Positions 1-11,005 of a stretch of 64,000 nt of DNA are shown one piece after another (position 1 is the stretch's first letter; the number at the start of each line of letters is the position of its first letter). The translations under genes were made by a program, and so were the position numbers. The notes beneath the pieces were generated by a model. It saw nothing but the letters and a program-made list of their open reading frames with translations, was not told the origin of the DNA and made no database searches. Origin of the DNA: Dacryopinax spathularia (lineage: Eukaryota; Basidiomycota; Dacrymycetes; Dacrymycetales; Dacrymycetaceae). The stretch lies in assembly GCA_037974965.1 (NCBI GenBank), contig JBBPFI010000007.1, forward strand, positions 1,364,001 to 1,428,000, read 5' to 3'.

Positions 1-75
1 CGTTGGATTGGGACCGCTGAGACCGCCAGGAATCTCGTGCTGAGGTGGAGACGCTGATAACTGAGTGACGGCCAT
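1..75 (-). CDS. 5' end of an unidentified gene, cut by the left window edge
   Basis: Reading the minus strand from an ATG at 75-73, the frame stays open for 25 codons to the edge and begins MAVTQLSASPPQHEIPGG. The stretch is too short to assign a family. The next gene on the same strand ends at 385, so the gap fits a 3' end followed by a promoter. It could also be a chance open frame. Confidence 0.35.
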   Translation of the reverse strand, partial: MAVTQLSASPPQHEIPGGLSGPNPT

Positions 76-384
76 CGGGCGATGACGACAAACAACGGAA
101 GCGTCGGCTTGCGCGGCGGCTCCATCGGAGATAGGGAGTTCTCGTAGCGCCGAAGCAAGCGGCACCTGGAATCGCCAACGAACGGTCTCAAGCCACCAAT
201 CCGATGTATTACCACAAAATGAAGACCCATGCAGGGGTATAATACAGTCCATGCGAGCACAACCGAGAGAAACACAGAAGTCAAAGGACGAGGAAGAGGA
301 AGAAAAGGGAGAAGAATGTGTGGATATACCGGCAAAAAACCCATCGAGGTATATCAGTGTACGTGTCGAACTATCATGAGAGGA

Positions 385-3552
<3,168 letters not shown>

Positions 3553-4175
3553 GAGTGGACGTGCTCGTCGTTGGGGTCGTCGTTCTCTGACTCACCGACG
3601 ACGCCGTCGACGACCTCCTCGACATCGACGCGATCAGGCGGACGCAGTCTGGTGCTCCCTCGGTGGCAGTGCAAGGGATTGTTTGTTCCAACAACTTCGC
3701 GGCGGCCGCCAACTCGCTGCAACCGCTTTCAGCTGTTTGGTCGACGGACAACCGGTCCCTAGCCTTCGCTTGCCACGAGCCGCTCTCTAACTAGTGGGCT
3801 GCGACCAGGAAGCTGGGGACGTAATCGCGATTTTGACCAATCGGACGGACTCGGAAGTCCCGTGTCAGACCCGATCGGAGATTGTGGTAATTTCGTTTCT
3901 GCACAAGACATCCTCAGATCTACCCCAGGTACTGCAAATCTGCAGAGAGACCAGACCTGGATCTCACCTCTATCTTCATGAATTCTCCCCAAATGATAAA
4001 CCCGCCACAACACAAAATGATCAAGAATCTGTTGCTTCTGCCCTCTCACACGAAGACGCAACTCTCCTGGCGTAGGCACCTCACTCAGCGAGTATCAGCC
4101 CACAAAACCCGTAATCAGAAACCCCCGTGCGCTGACGCTGCAATTAATCTCCTTCGCTCGTACACACACTAATTA
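3553..4175. other. Intergenic region, promoter side of the acetyltransferase gene
   Basis: No reading frame here looks like a gene. The part next to 3552 is GC-rich and could hold an upstream exon or 5' leader of the acetyltransferase. The end next to 4175 supplies the TA target of the Tc1-like element. Confidence 0.4.
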
Positions 4176-4201
4176 CAGTGACGCTCTGAAATAGTGCGAC
4201 A
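4176..4201 (+). repeat. Left terminal inverted repeat of the Tc1-like element
   Basis: The first 21 bases match the reverse complement of the right end exactly. One mismatch precedes the next few matching bases. A TA target site precedes it at 4174-4175. Confidence 0.93.
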
Positions 4202-4301
4202 GGGCCCTTTTGTGCGACGTTGTCAAGTTACTTGAGCGCTGATAGAACCTCAGGCTCGCCAAATTCTAGGTACATGTATTAATGGAATATGATCAGCATT
4301 G

Positions 4302-5360
4302 CTAGTACTTTGTGTGATAACCCCCAGCTGCACGGATTTTCTCACAGCGCATTGGTAAAGATGCATAGAGTGCCTGAATCTCCTCCTTCGTGACTTTGTA
4401 CCATTCTTCCTCAACAGCAAGCCACAGGTCAATGAAATTGTTGGGGTGCGGGTCTCGTTTGTGAAGTCGAGGCTTGATGAGCGCCCAGACATGCTCAATT
4501 ATGTTGAGATCCGGGGAATAAGCAGGCCAGGGTGAGTAGTAGACAGTGTTCTCCTCAAACCAATGTCGGGCAACCCATGAAGTGTGCGATGAAGCACCAT
4601 CTTGCTGGAAGATTACTTCATTTGGTGCTTTGCCGATGTCCTCTAGGGTGCCGAGAAAGTGAGACCGCAAAAGATCGCAGTATCCAGCACCATTCAAACG
4701 ATTTTCGATGCAGTAAAGGCGACCTGGGCCTTCCGGGGTAATGCAACCCCATACCATGATGCTTCCCCCACCGCCATACTGCCACGTAGGCTGGATGTTT
4801 TGGGGTAGGTAGGCATCCCCATCCTCCCGCCTACACCACTGTACCCCGTCCGACCCATGCAAGTTGAACTTGCACTCATCCGAGAAGACAACGTCGAACC
4901 AGTCGTCAAGATCCCAGTCCAAATGATCATCCACCCAACTCTTGCGATTCCTCGCCTTCTCAGCTGACAAATGAGGCTTTTTCCTCCTCCTACGACCCTT
5001 CATGCCTGCCTGGCATAACCAACGACGGACGGTAGACTGTCCACGGTCTTTAAAGAGGAGGTGCTGGATGTCCGATCCATCGCGCGCTTTGCCAGATTTG
5101 AGCTCTCGGACCGCATGTCGAATATCTTGAGGTGTAGCCAACTTCTTTCTCCCTCTGCCCTTTATCGGGGCCTTGAAGTCCTCTGCATCTCTAAACCTCT
5201 CATCAACTCGATACACCGTGCTCCTAGCACACCCTATCTCCCTCTGAATCTCCTTGACCCCAACTCCAGCCTTTCGAAGGGCGACGATCCGAGCACGCTT
5301 TGTTGGAGTGCAAACAATTTGCTGTCTGCACTTCTTTTTGGGGGTGGATGGCGGTGACAT
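4302..5360 (-). CDS. Tc1-like transposase, DD34E
   Basis: A single-exon protein of 352 residues, full length for this family. The N-terminus (about 10-75) looks like a helix-turn-helix DNA-binding domain (KRARIVALRKAGVGVKEIQ). The basic stretch GRGRKK follows, then a second HTH-like region. The catalytic triad is complete: D161 in VFSDECKF, D254 in QQDGASSHT and E289 in SPDLNIIEHVW. There are exactly 34 residues between the second Asp and the Glu, which defines the Tc1 rather than the mariner group. The enzyme would cut at the terminal repeats and insert at TA. Nothing in the reading frame suggests inactivation. Confidence 0.95.
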   Translation of the reverse strand: MSPPSTPKKKCRQQIVCTPTKRARIVALRKAGVGVKEIQREIGCARSTVYRVDERFRDAEDFKAPIKGRGRKKLATPQDIRHAVRELKSGKARDGSDIQHLLFKDRGQSTVRRWLCQAGMKGRRRRKKPHLSAEKARNRKSWVDDHLDWDLDDWFDVVFSDECKFNLHGSDGVQWCRREDGDAYLPQNIQPTWQYGGGGSIMVWGCITPEGPGRLYCIENRLNGAGYCDLLRSHFLGTLEDIGKAPNEVIFQQDGASSHTSWVARHWFEENTVYYSPWPAYSPDLNIIEHVWALIKPRLHKRDPHPNNFIDLWLAVEEEWYKVTKEEIQALYASLPMRCEKIRAAGGYHTKY

Positions 5361-5476
5361 GCCAGGAAAGATGTAGCAGCAAGATTTGTCTAATTTGATG
5401 AAGAAATGGTACGTCTAGACAAGATATAACATTGAGCGACAAAACATCACCTGGACGCGACGACGCGCGGAAGCAG

Positions 5477-5502
5477 TGTCCCACTATTTCAGAGCGTCAC
5501 TG
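5477..5502 (-). repeat. Right terminal inverted repeat of the Tc1-like element
   Basis: Reverse complement of the left end: the outer 21 bases are identical, with one mismatch next. It is followed by a TA target site at 5503-5504. Confidence 0.93.
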
Positions 5503-5803
5503 TAATGGACCACCTAGTCAGCTTAGTGTCAGAACCTCACTCATCTGCGCCAATACCCAATTCATTTGTTTTATTATATTGCCTTCATTGTACAAATATG
5601 ATGCGTTACTTCTCATACCAATTCAATTTCAGATCTCCTAGATCGTACGATATCTGTCCATCCCCCAGTCCATCACTCAATCAGCCCACTGTTCACAGGC
5701 ACAGGCCGACAGAGCCGTTCCCCCACCGCACTTCCGACTTCACTCAGGCGGAAACCAACACATCTCGCTCAACTGACAGTTCACGCTATCACCCTCCTTC
5801 CTT
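5503..5803. other. Intergenic, 3' side of the F-box/LRR gene
   Basis: About 300 bases between the transposon end and the stop codon of the next minus-strand gene. It has AT-richer patches that could hold its 3' UTR. No gene seen. Confidence 0.4.
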
Positions 5804-8752
5804 TCACGCAGCATAAGCATACCCCACCATCCCATACAGCCCCTCCCCCCGTCCCTCCATCCCCCCCTCCCCAAGCACCTCCATCTTCCTGCTCCCCCAG
5901 CCCACTCCAGTGCCCACATTCCCCCTCGCCAGAGCCCACTCCTCAACCTGCCGTCTCCAGCCACTCTCGGCCGGCAAGCTCCTCGAGAAGACGCCGTCTA
6001 CCCAAGTGGAAGAGGAGTCGACGTACCAGCTTCTCCTGCCGCGCGAGCGGACGGGCCGGAAGGGAGGGGCGCCTTCGCCTAGGAGGGAGAGGAGCTCAGG
6101 GGCGGGCTCGATGACTCGGAGTCTTGTTGGTGCTTGGTTTTGCGTTTCGGGTTGGGAGGAGAGGGAGGGGGAGGAGGAGAATGAGAAGGGAGGTGTGCAG
6201 AGATGGGAGAGGAAAGAGCCGTGGAGTGTCATACTCAACTGTCCTGGACGAAGGTGGGTGCCGAGCTCTTCAGAGCAGGAGTCGACGATCGAGAGTATTT
6301 CCACGTTTGGGGCTTTGTGGAGTAGGAAGTCGCGGATAGCTGAGAGGGGCAGGTCGGGCATGTATGATAGCCCGAGTGTCCGGAGACGTGTCTGGGAGGG
6401 GAGGAGTAGTAGATGAGCCGGAGTGAGCGGAGCGCTCGAGAGGTCCAGGTAGGTGAGCCTTCCTGAGCCTAGGAGCGGAGAGCGGACGAGCGTCTCCACG
6501 TCCTCCCCCGAGAGCGGAGAGGGAAACGCGTCGTCCCCGAACAAACTCAACTGCTCGAGTTCCTCACATGCTGGGCTGAGCAACAATTGCAGTACACTCG
6601 CTCCCGTCAACCGAGGACAACGAGCGAGTGAGAGAGCGCGGAGTCGGAGTGTGGGCCGTTCGGAGAGAGCGATGAGGAGGGAGGGAGGGGCGTGTGTCCC
6701 AGAGATGTCGAGCATCCTCAGCTTAGGAAATAGAAGAACGAAAGCTTCGAGCGTGGAGGGCGGGAGAGTGGACATGCCCGCCATGCCTAGTCGCAGTAAT
6801 GGCAACTCGGCAACCTTCCCCACTATCTCTTCCCCCTGCGCATTTGCGCCTGCAGTTGCCGTCACGCCATTCGGTCCACCAGGTGCTTGTGCCGTGCTAT
6901 GAGGGTGAGCCTGAGCAGCCCCAGCCCTCCGCCGGACAAAATCCCCAATAGCAGCCACACAAACCGGACTGACACACCCGCACAGATCGAGCGCCTCGAG
7001 CGGGGCACACTCAGCCCAGCGCTCGAGGTCTTCGGGGTCGGGCTGGTCCGGTTGCTGCTGCTGGGCTTGCGGCTGCTGCTGCTGCTGGGCGGGGTTGGGT
7101 TCTGGCTCCGGCTGCTCGGCCTCATCGGCTTCTTCCGCCTCGTCTGGTTCTTCACGGACGGCGCGGTCGTCCCTCCCTTCCCTCTGCTCCTCCTCGCCCT
7201 CCCCAGCGGTGTCGGCATCCCGTCTCCTCCACCTCCTCCGCCCCCTCCTCTCCCTCTCCCCAGCCCTGAGATCCTTAACGCCCCCACTCCGCCCCCTATC
7301 CTCTCTCTCCCCCTTTCCCCCATCCCCAGCATCCTTCTCCCCTGCCCAGGCGTCCTTTACCTGCCCTGGCCCTTCCCTCCCCAGCCCTTTTCCCCCTCCT
7401 GGCAGAGGGATCCCACGTAAGAGCAGCTCCTCGAGCACTTCCACTTCCAAAGCAGAGTCCATATACTCCGTCCCTCCAAACCCTCTCAGTTCGGGGACTT
7501 CCCTCAGCAATCTCAACAGCCTTTGCGGTGTCACGAACCTCGGTGCTGCTGTCACTGCTCCTTGCTGCCCTTGCACTCCTGCCGCAGCGGAGAAAGATGA
7601 GGATGACGCAGAGGCAGATTTAGTGGATGCGGGGAGCCGCATATGGATTGTCCGGAAATGGGCGAAGCTGATCTCCTTTATGTGTTTACCCGGGTGAAGG
7701 TCCGTAAGAGCAGGGACGTAAACGCCCCTGGGGCGGAGCACTTCCTGTAGCGCATCACTGACTCGCCGGGCAAGACGCCAACGAGAGGGCGAGCGGGTCG
7801 AAGACGGCGAACGAGCCGCACTCGTACTCCTCCTACTGTCTGCTCTTGCGCTCCTTGACCCGCTTCCCCCCGTCGGCGGTTCGAGTGATCCAGGACCGAG
7901 AGACTGTCGACCCCTGCTCCTTCCCCTGACCGCGGGAGAGCCCTCCCTGCTCTCTGGCGGGCTGAGGAGCTCGGGGGGGATATGAACCCCCGGACTGCCC
8001 TTCGCCAGTTGTTCCCTTATACTTTTCGCCAGCGCTGACAACCTCAACGTGTCCTCGCGCGAGGGAGAGCGCGGGCGGCGTTCGGTGATTACGAATGCTG
8101 CTGTTGCTGCGTGGGCTATGTGGGTCGCTAGGAGGTGGGCGTCGGATTCGGGGTCGTCGGGTTCGTTTTCATCTCCTTCCTCCTCGTGGGCGGGGTTGAG
8201 CGGGATGGGGAGAGTGGGGGAGATGTAGTCTGAGGCGGAGGAGGGGGGGAGGGAAAGAGAGGGAGGCTCGGGCCCGCAGACTATGTCCAGTAGGGCTAGC
8301 CAGCTCCGAGGGTAGGTGATTTGTAAGGATGAGAACAGGGCGGGTAAGGCAGCGGTACGCCAGGCGCTGCTTGTTCGTGTGAGGGCTAGGAGGGTGCGGA
8401 AGACGAGGTGCTGTGGCCATTGTGCGCTTGGGGCAGTTGAGGGGAGGGCGAAGGGTATGTCCCTCTCTCTTTCCTTTTCCTTTTCTGCTCTTGTAGGCGA
8501 GGTAGAAGGCAAGGAAGATGGGTGTGAGTAAGTGAGGAAAGACGGCGTGGGCGAGGTGGGGGGAGAGGTGGGAAGGTGGGTGCTGAAGAGAGTTGTTGGC
8601 AGCGGGTCGAGTGAGGAGAGTTCCGACCCCGCCGGGTAGAGGTGCGCATGGACGTAGTGCGCAATCAGGCTCAACACGTCGGGCGGCAACCTCGCTCCAG
8701 CCGACAACTTCTGCTGGTTCGGGAACGGCGACGAGGACGATCCAGACGACAT
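5804..8752 (-). CDS. Large F-box/leucine-rich-repeat-like protein
   Basis: One long open frame of 982 residues. Near the N-terminus LPPDVLSLIAHYV is followed by a LALTRTSSAWRTAALPALF stretch, the pattern of an F-box-like domain. Low-complexity Pro/Ser/Arg/Glu sequence follows, including a glutamine-rich run (QQQQQPQAQQQQ). The C-terminal half has irregular leucine-rich repeats such as LEALDLCGC, LRMLDISGTHAPP, LRALSLARCPRLTG, LTYLDLSSAPLTP and LRTLGLSYMPDLP. F-box/LRR proteins usually recruit substrates to SCF ubiquitin ligases, and that role is inferred here. No introns were needed, unusual for this window, so a small unrecognised intron in the low-complexity middle cannot be excluded. Confidence 0.75.
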   Translation of the reverse strand: MSSGSSSSPFPNQQKLSAGARLPPDVLSLIAHYVHAHLYPAGSELSSLDPLPTTLFSTHLPTSPPTSPTPSFLTYSHPSSLPSTSPTRAEKEKERERDIPFALPSTAPSAQWPQHLVFRTLLALTRTSSAWRTAALPALFSSLQITYPRSWLALLDIVCGPEPPSLSLPPSSASDYISPTLPIPLNPAHEEEGDENEPDDPESDAHLLATHIAHAATAAFVITERRPRSPSREDTLRLSALAKSIREQLAKGSPGVHIPPELLSPPESREGSPAVRGRSRGRQSLGPGSLEPPTGGSGSRSARADSRRSTSAARSPSSTRSPSRWRLARRVSDALQEVLRPRGVYVPALTDLHPGKHIKEISFAHFRTIHMRLPASTKSASASSSSFSAAAGVQGQQGAVTAAPRFVTPQRLLRLLREVPELRGFGGTEYMDSALEVEVLEELLLRGIPLPGGGKGLGREGPGQVKDAWAGEKDAGDGGKGEREDRGRSGGVKDLRAGERERRGRRRWRRRDADTAGEGEEEQREGRDDRAVREEPDEAEEADEAEQPEPEPNPAQQQQQPQAQQQQPDQPDPEDLERWAECAPLEALDLCGCVSPVCVAAIGDFVRRRAGAAQAHPHSTAQAPGGPNGVTATAGANAQGEEIVGKVAELPLLRLGMAGMSTLPPSTLEAFVLLFPKLRMLDISGTHAPPSLLIALSERPTLRLRALSLARCPRLTGASVLQLLLSPACEELEQLSLFGDDAFPSPLSGEDVETLVRSPLLGSGRLTYLDLSSAPLTPAHLLLLPSQTRLRTLGLSYMPDLPLSAIRDFLLHKAPNVEILSIVDSCSEELGTHLRPGQLSMTLHGSFLSHLCTPPFSFSSSPSLSSQPETQNQAPTRLRVIEPAPELLSLLGEGAPPFRPVRSRGRRSWYVDSSSTWVDGVFSRSLPAESGWRRQVEEWALARGNVGTGVGWGSRKMEVLGEGGMEGRGEGLYGMVGYAYAA

Positions 8753-9214
8753 CCTCCTGCACCACGTCCTCCGTCAAGGGCAGAGGCAGGGTGAGGGCCG
8801 GTTGGTTGGGGAGGACGGTGTCAGGGTAGGAGAGCCGGTGAGCTTATGTAGTTCCCCGCATTACACTTTCCGGCCTTGCCAGCCGGCTCAGGACTGTTGG
8901 GTCACCTGCACACCTTTCGCATCGCTTCCAGGCTGTCGTTCATATCCGTCTACATCGGCAACATCGCACTTGATTGAACTAGTATAACAACTTTGGCGAT
9001 GGTCACTTTAATCTGCCCCAATGCGACCTCGTCGGTGGATCCGACAACTACAAATTCAACATCAGGATGACGCTCCATCGCCTCATCCCCCCCGCCGCCC
9101 CAAATCCCAGAACCGGGGCGAAAAAGAAGCGCAAAAAGATGAAAGAGTTCGTTCATATGTTACCACGTGCAGCACATGCGGGGTAGGGAGGACTTCCGTG
9201 TTTCGTGACAAGTG
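8753..9214. other. Intergenic, promoter side of the F-box/LRR gene
   Basis: No convincing gene. The short open frames on both strands have no recognisable domain. Confidence 0.35.
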
Positions 9215-9243
9215 CTATGCACTATGCACTGCATAGTGCATAG
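9215..9243. repeat. Palindrome, 14-bp arms around one base
   Basis: Arms CTATGCACTATGCA and TGCATAGTGCATAG are perfect inverted copies around a central C at 9229. Each arm itself is made of a repeated CTATGCA unit. Confidence 0.9.
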
Positions 9244-9374
9244 TGCATAGTTTTTGCTTCCATTTGCTTCCGCTTCCGCGGCGCGATTGGACCCTGATCC
9301 CCTGTAATAAGTAATAATTACTAATAAAATACAACAAAAATGTAACAAAATAATTATAGGATACCGTTTACAAC

Positions 9375-9451
9375 CTACCGACCCAACCCTAACCCTATCC
9401 CTACCGACCCAACCCTAACCCTAACATCCCTAACCCTAACCTAGGGCATAG
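9375..9451. repeat. Interstitial telomere-like repeats (CCCTAA type)
   Basis: Several CCCTAA/CCCTA units occur here, partly degenerate. A 22-base segment beginning CTACCGACCCAACC starts at 9375 and again at 9401, so part of the array is a 26-base tandem duplication. TTAGGG is the telomere repeat of most basidiomycetes, so this is a telomere-type sequence at an internal site. Confidence 0.85.
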
Positions 9452-9490
9452 TTTGCTATTTTAGGGCAAAGCGGGGCTGAAAATAGGAAG

Positions 9491-9521
9491 ACAGAGTTAG
9501 CGGCTATGCCGCTAACTCTGT
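9491..9521. repeat. Perfect 14-bp stem, 3-base loop, followed by a T run
   Basis: ACAGAGTTAGCGGC and GCCGCTAACTCTGT are exact inverted copies separated by TAT, and the second arm runs into TTTTT. It resembles an RNA polymerase III-type or structural terminator, but no transcription unit is evident. Confidence 0.85.
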
Positions 9522-9719
9522 TTTTGTCAATTTTGCTCCGATTAATTTTCCGAAAATTTTGTGTTAATTCTGCACAGTATGGAATGCATTCACAAGTTTT
9601 TATTTTGGTTTAATGGCTTGAATAGTGCTATAATTGCATGACATATGGAATTTAAAAAGGAAGCATTTTCGCGGCTGTGCAAAATTTGAACCCTAGCGGC
9701 TGTGCAAGGGTCCTATGCA

Positions 9720-9740
9720 CTATGCGCGTGCCGCGCATAG
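9720..9740. repeat. Short hairpin, 9-bp arms
   Basis: CTATGCGCG and CGCGCATAG are inverted copies around TGC. The left arm overlaps the second CTATGCACTATGC copy. Confidence 0.75.
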
Positions 9741-10238
9741 CGACTGTCACGGAACCTGGATGTAGTGGGGGTAGGCACGGCCGGCAACGTCCGGCTACCG
9801 CGTTGCACGGTGATGATGGATGGGGTCACGCGGTGTGCGTGTGGATGCCGAATTTTGCACGAACGTTAAGAGAGCAGTCAGGAAGATGTTCAATAAGGAA
9901 ACAGAAGCACACACTAGAACAGCGGTCGCATCGAAAGTAGGGTTACCAAAATTACAAGGAGGTCAAGCCGTACGATGACCGCTCGTTCCAACGGAGGACA
10001 CGATGGCGTGCCAAGCCTTCCTCCCAAGCCGCACGTGACTGCCCAGCAAGAAGCGCCCATCCGACGCTTACATAATCTCCCCTCCCCTTGCACTTCCTCT
10101 CACCGCTCACCCGTGCTGCCGACTCACTCACGCACCTCGCCTCCCCACACCCTCGCACCCGAACCGCTCAACACTTCGTCAACCCGACCCTCGCACCCGA
10201 CTCCCCACTAGCTAGCTAGAACGAGCAAAGAAAAGAAG
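9741..10238. other. Intergenic, promoter side of the RRM gene
   Basis: No gene seen. The part next to 10239 is a C-rich, pyrimidine-rich leader typical of fungal promoters. Confidence 0.4.
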
Positions 10239-10817
10239 ATGGACGAAGGCACCAAACAGAAACGCACTATCTTCATCGGCAACCTTGGCCATCAGATTGA
10301 CGAGACTGCGCTCGTGGGCGCGTTCTCCACTTTTGGGGATATAGTAGACGCTACGATTCCGAGTGATCTGGCGAGGGATAATGTTTGTGCGTACCTCTTG
10401 CATTTCCTCTACTTCCCATTACCATCGCCGCCATCGTCGCTGTCGCTGTCGGCTTCGGCTTCGGCTTTGATTGAGGGAGAAGTGGATGTGGATGTGGACT
10501 TGGATGTGGATGTGGACGTTTGGCTGACTTGTGCAACAGCCCAAACATACCGCGGCATAGCCTTCCTAACCTACACCTCCACCTCCGACGCCCAAGACGC
10601 AATAGACAACATGGACATGAACATTTTCTCCGGTCGCGTGCTCCGGGTAAACCTAGCGAGACCTATGAAGGGGCCTGCGGCGCTCGGGGGAGGGCTGGGG
10701 AATAGGGCGATATGGGAGAGTGAGGAGTGGTTGAAGGAGAATGCTGTGAGGGAGAGGGGGGAGGGTGGGCAGGGGCAGCAGGGGGATGGCGAGGCAGAGG
10801 GCGAGGGCGAGGAGTAG
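10239..10817 (+). CDS. Single-RRM RNA-binding protein, PPIE/Cyp33-like RRM without cyclophilin domain
   Basis: Two exons (10239-10386 and 10540-10817) join in phase across a 153-base intron with a CTGAC branch site, giving about 141 residues. The RRM spans about residues 8-85. RNP2 is TIFIGNL and the RNP1 region is RGIAFLTYTS. The order of elements (DNVSQTYRGIAF, DAQDAIDNMDMNIFSGRVLRVNLARPM) matches the RRM of PPIE/Cyp33-type spliceosomal cyclophilins. No peptidyl-prolyl isomerase domain follows. The tail is a Gly/Glu-rich, probably disordered stretch. An RNA-processing role is inferred from the family. Reading the intron as coding would insert a low-complexity block into the RRM, so it is treated as intron. 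Confidence 0.8.
   Translation: MDEGTKQKRTIFIGNLGHQIDETALVGAFSTFGDIVDATIPSDLARDNVCAYLLHFLYFPLPSPPSSLSLSASASALIEGEVDVDVDLDVDVDVWLTCATAQTYRGIAFLTYTSTSDAQDAIDNMDMNIFSGRVLRVNLARPMKGPAALGGGLGNRAIWESEEWLKENAVRERGEGGQGQQGDGEAEGEGEE
10482..10517 (+). repeat. GTGGAT minisatellite inside the RRM gene intron
   Basis: Two 18-base units differing by one base, each built of GTGGAT hexamers. They lie just before the branch site and acceptor. Confidence 0.85.
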
Positions 10818-11005
10818 GAGCCGGAGTAGGAGTGTGGAGGGAGCGATATGTGTATGCGGAGTGCTCGGTCGGCTGGGTGGCGTTTAGAGGCGGGACGGGA
10901 TGCAAGTGCTGCTCTCTCCCGCCATGTAATCTAATGCAATGGTATAAACCCCAATCGTGCTATGCATCCCGCCAACACGATTCTCCCCGATCCCAGCGAG
11001 CGCGA

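Larger units (their letters stand above)
4176..5502 (-). mobile_element. Complete Tc1-like DNA transposon (IS630/Tc1/mariner superfamily)
   Basis: The element is 1327 bp. Its ends are inverted repeats of about 26 bp (4176-4201 and 5477-5502), identical over the outer 21 bases, which begin CAGTGACGCTCTGAAATAGT. A TA dinucleotide flanks each end (4174-4175 and 5503-5504), the expected Tc1 target-site duplication. One uninterrupted transposase gene fills most of the interior on the minus strand. Near-identical ends, intact TA flanks and an unbroken gene point to a recent insertion. It lies between the acetyltransferase promoter and the 3' end of the F-box gene and interrupts neither. Confidence 0.95.
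9215..9740. other. AT-rich, gene-free island with hairpins and telomere-like repeats
   Basis: Base composition drops sharply to AT-rich between about 9300 and 9680 inside a GC-rich neighbourhood. The island is bounded by copies of CTATGCACTATGC, at 9215-9227 in the left palindrome and at 9713-9725 on the right, both in the same orientation. It holds CCCTAA-type telomere-like repeats (about 9385-9451) and a 14-bp perfect hairpin. No open frame of note lies inside. It may be a small non-autonomous element, a repair scar or a relic of a chromosome end. Confidence 0.6.

Noticed and set aside
6887-7697. Plus-strand Pro/Leu/Ser-rich open frames opposite the F-box/LRR gene
   Set aside because: They are the reverse of the Glu/Gly/Arg-rich middle of that gene and carry no signals of their own.
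9375-9451. A true chromosome end
   Set aside because: Ordinary genes lie on both sides for many kilobases and the array is short and degenerate, so it is interstitial.
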